Shown here: piece by piece, positions 62,693-64,000 of the stretch
Position numbering within the stretch: position 1 is the first letter of the stretch
Layout: every line of letters begins with the position of its first letter
Program-made: the position numbers and the translations under genes
From: DASTFY01 sp963829955
GTDB lineage: Bacteria; Actinomycetota; Acidimicrobiia; Acidimicrobiales; Ilumatobacteraceae
NCBI GenBank assembly: GCA_963829955.1
Contig: CAWHKS010000025.1
Span: 62,001-126,000, forward strand
Direction: 5' to 3'
Length of the DNA stretch: 64,000 nt
The notes under the pieces: model-generated
What the model saw: the letters and a program-made list of their open reading frames with translations, nothing else
Databases searched by the model: none
Told to the model about the DNA's origin: nothing

Positions 62693-63305
62693 TCACCAGC
62701 CCCGGTCGACCCACTCCTGCAGGTGCGGTCGCTCGGTGCCGATGCTGGTGTCGTCGCCGTGGCCGGGCAGAACGATGGTGTCGGCCGGGAGCGTGAACAG
62801 CTTCGTGTCGAGGGACGAGATGATGGTGGCGAAGTCGCCGCCCTCGAACGTCGTGTTGCCCGGGCCACCCGGGAACAGCGTGTCGCCGCTGAAGAGGATC
62901 GGGCTGCCGGCGACCTTGAAGCAGATCGAACCCTCGGTGTGGCCGGGGGTGTGGATGGCGTCGAGGCGGACGCGGCCCACCTCCACGACCTCCTTGTCGT
63001 CGAGGAAGACGTCGTAGCCCACGTCCTTCAGGCGGGGCGCGTCGAGCGCGGTGACCGCCACCTCGTAGCCCAGCCTCCCGCATGGCCGGCACGGCCTGGA
63101 TGTGGTCCCAGTGCCCGTGGGTCTCGAGCACGCGCCGCACGTTGAGCGACTGCGCCAGCTCGAGGAGCTTCTCGTGCTCGTTGGCGGCGTCGAGCAGGAC
63201 CGCGTCGCCGGTCTCGCGGCAGCGCAGGACGAACACGTTGTTCTCGTAGGGGCCCACGACGAGCTTGTGGATCTCGATCTGCTCGTCCTCGTAGTGCAGC
63301 GTCAT
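62693..63305 (-). CDS. metallo-beta-lactamase-fold hydrolase (glyoxalase II-like), frameshifted
   Basis: ATG 63305 starts MTLHYEDEQIEIHKLVVGPY, with zinc motif ETHGHWDHIQAV near residue 61. Near 63065-63075 the frame changes: after MREAG it continues one frame over as YEVAVTALDAPRLKD-like sequence, HTPGHTEGSICFK, FSGDTLFPGGPGN and LPGHGDDTSIG, ending LQEWVDRGW at 62693. An extra G in GCTGGGCTAC would account for it. Restored length about 203 residues. A hydroxyacylglutathione hydrolase-like thiol esterase is likely; substrate unknown. Confidence 0.87.
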
Positions 63306-63360
63306 GAACTCCAGTCTGGCACCGGGTTCGACGAGCGGGACGTCCGGCCGTACGGATGGC

Positions 63361-63486
63361 GGCGAAGTCCGAGGCGTTCGCGCCGCCGGCGGCGCGTTCG
63401 GCTCAAAGCTTCCGCTGTAGCGGGCGCCGTATCGGCGAGGTCCTGAGGCATTCGCGCTGTTGCCGGCCCGTTCGGCTCATAGTTGC
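63361..63486 (+). repeat. imperfect 50-bp direct repeat in a gene-free gap
   Basis: Copy A begins GGCGAAGTCCGAGGCGTTCG at 63361, copy B GGCGAGGTCCTGAGGCATTC at 63434; both end GTTCGGCTCAAAG or GTTCGGCTCATAG. Copy A contains GCGCCGCC-GGCGGCGC (63380-63395), a perfect 16-bp palindrome that is degraded in B. The 190-base gap (63306-63495) lies between two minus-strand genes and shows no gene. Confidence 0.6.
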
Positions 63487-63495
63487 GGCTCGGGC

Positions 63496-63900
63496 TCAGG
63501 TCGAGATGACCTCGAAGCCGAGAGAGAGGGCGACGGGGATCTGGCCCGGATCGAAGGTCAGGAAGTGCACGGGCCGCGGGAGGCGGTCGGCGGCGGCGAG
63601 GTGGAGGGCGTCGGACAGACGGAGGGGCTGGGCCCGGGCGAGCTCGGCGGCCCGGTCGAGGCAGGCGGCGTCGACGGGCACGACGGCCAGGCGGTCCCAG
63701 TCGAGTCGTACGGCGTCTTCGAGGTCGTCGCGCAGCTCGGGTTCGTCGGTCAGCCGGTCGATGAGGACCAGGGCCTCGGTCAGGGCCAGCGCGCTGGCGC
63801 ACCACTCGGAATCGGCGTCCATGGCCTCGGTGGCGACCTCCCGGGCCGGGATGGCCAGGTGGCGGGCGACGAGCGCGCTGGTGTCGAGGGCGAGCGTCAA
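63496..63900 (-). CDS. PIN-domain toxin (VapC-like)
   Basis: 134 residues. LALDTSALVARHLAIPAR with Asp near residue 5, SALALTEALVLIDRL with the second acidic residue, LRLSDALHLAAADRL and FLTFDPGQIPVALSLGFEV: the four acidic positions of a PIN ribonuclease. TTG start at 63900, a few bases after the stop of a partial upstream gene that is probably its antitoxin. Unrelated in detail to the toxin at 51254. Confidence 0.85.
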   Translation of the reverse strand: MTLALDTSALVARHLAIPAREVATEAMDADSEWCASALALTEALVLIDRLTDEPELRDDLEDAVRLDWDRLAVVPVDAACLDRAAELARAQPLRLSDALHLAAADRLPRPVHFLTFDPGQIPVALSLGFEVIST

Positions 63901-63903
63901 CGG

Positions 63904-64000
63904 TCAGCCCCGCTGCTCCCGCAGGAGCCGGTCGAGGCGGGCGCCGGCCCAGACCGGGACGGGCGGGCCCGGGGACGGCCGGTCGTGGCGCCGGGGGGCG
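63904..64000 (-). CDS. probable antitoxin, C-terminal fragment
   Basis: The last 31 codons or so of a gene entering from the right edge, reading VPVWAGARLDRLLREQRG before the stop. The short Arg/Leu-rich helix right before a PIN gene is what a VapB or Phd-type antitoxin tail looks like. Stop and toxin start are 3 bases apart. Too little is visible to name the family. Confidence 0.5.
   Translation of the reverse strand, partial: APRRHDRPSPGPPVPVWAGARLDRLLREQRG

Overview
This is a 64 kb, very GC-rich window (about 70% by eye) from an actinobacterium. The rpsB-tsf-pyrH-frr-cdsA ... dxr-rseP-ispG-proS-rimP-nusA-ylxR-infB-ylxP-rbfA-truB-ribF-rpsO-pnp order, the many GTG/TTG starts, the four-base start/stop overlaps, the deazaflavin nitroreductase homologue and the SufBDCSU set fit Actinomycetota. 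I infer class Acidimicrobiia, but only from general resemblance, not from a search. No rRNA, tRNA, CRISPR array, phage or insertion sequence was recognised.

Layout. 0-5.1 kb: tail of an M23 peptidase, then rpsB-tsf-pyrH-frr-cdsA (translation, UMP kinase, phospholipid precursor). 5.2-9.6 kb: a four-gene polar amino-acid ABC transporter (aapJQMP type) that splits cdsA from dxr. 9.7-22.9 kb: dxr-rseP-ispG-proS, then the rimP-nusA-ylxR-infB-ylxP-rbfA-truB-ribF transcription/translation block. 23.1-26.0 kb: a minus-strand sulfonate/nitrate-type ABC importer. 26.2-30.4 kb: rpsO, pnp and an M16 peptidase. 30.4-37.9 kb: mixed metabolism (VOC protein, oligopeptidase B, ferredoxin, MFS, HxlR regulator, molybdopterin oxidoreductase). 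38-42.6 kb: first suf operon (sufB, PRC-barrel, a Cys-rich small protein, sufD, Rieske, sufC). 42.6-50.5 kb: a beta-lactamase-like hydrolase joined in frame to purE, purK, htpX, and a luciferase-like/hydrolase/MFS/ybaK operon. 50.5-52.6 kb: lipoprotein, vapBC toxin-antitoxin, flavin oxidase and a 72-bp tandem repeat. 52.7-55.2 kb: second suf operon (sufC2-sufS-sufU). 55.3-64 kb: Ddn-like protein, two-component system, membrane protein, phosphatase, MATE exporter, metallo-beta-lactamase and a second PIN-domain toxin.

Themes. The two suf operons lie about 15 kb apart in opposite orientation and share an ACTA-N6-TAGT dyad at their promoters, which suggests one regulator for both; sufD has a looser dyad of its own. 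Several structured leaders (rpsB, frr, rimP) suggest RNA-level control of the translation genes. At least six otherwise well-conserved genes (infB, truB, an MFS gene, a response regulator, a MATE gene and a metallo-beta-lactamase) carry one single-base frame break each. Because infB is essential this looks more like residual sequencing or assembly indels than true pseudogenes, and it should temper any claim that depends on exact reading frame, including the hydrolase-PurE fusion.
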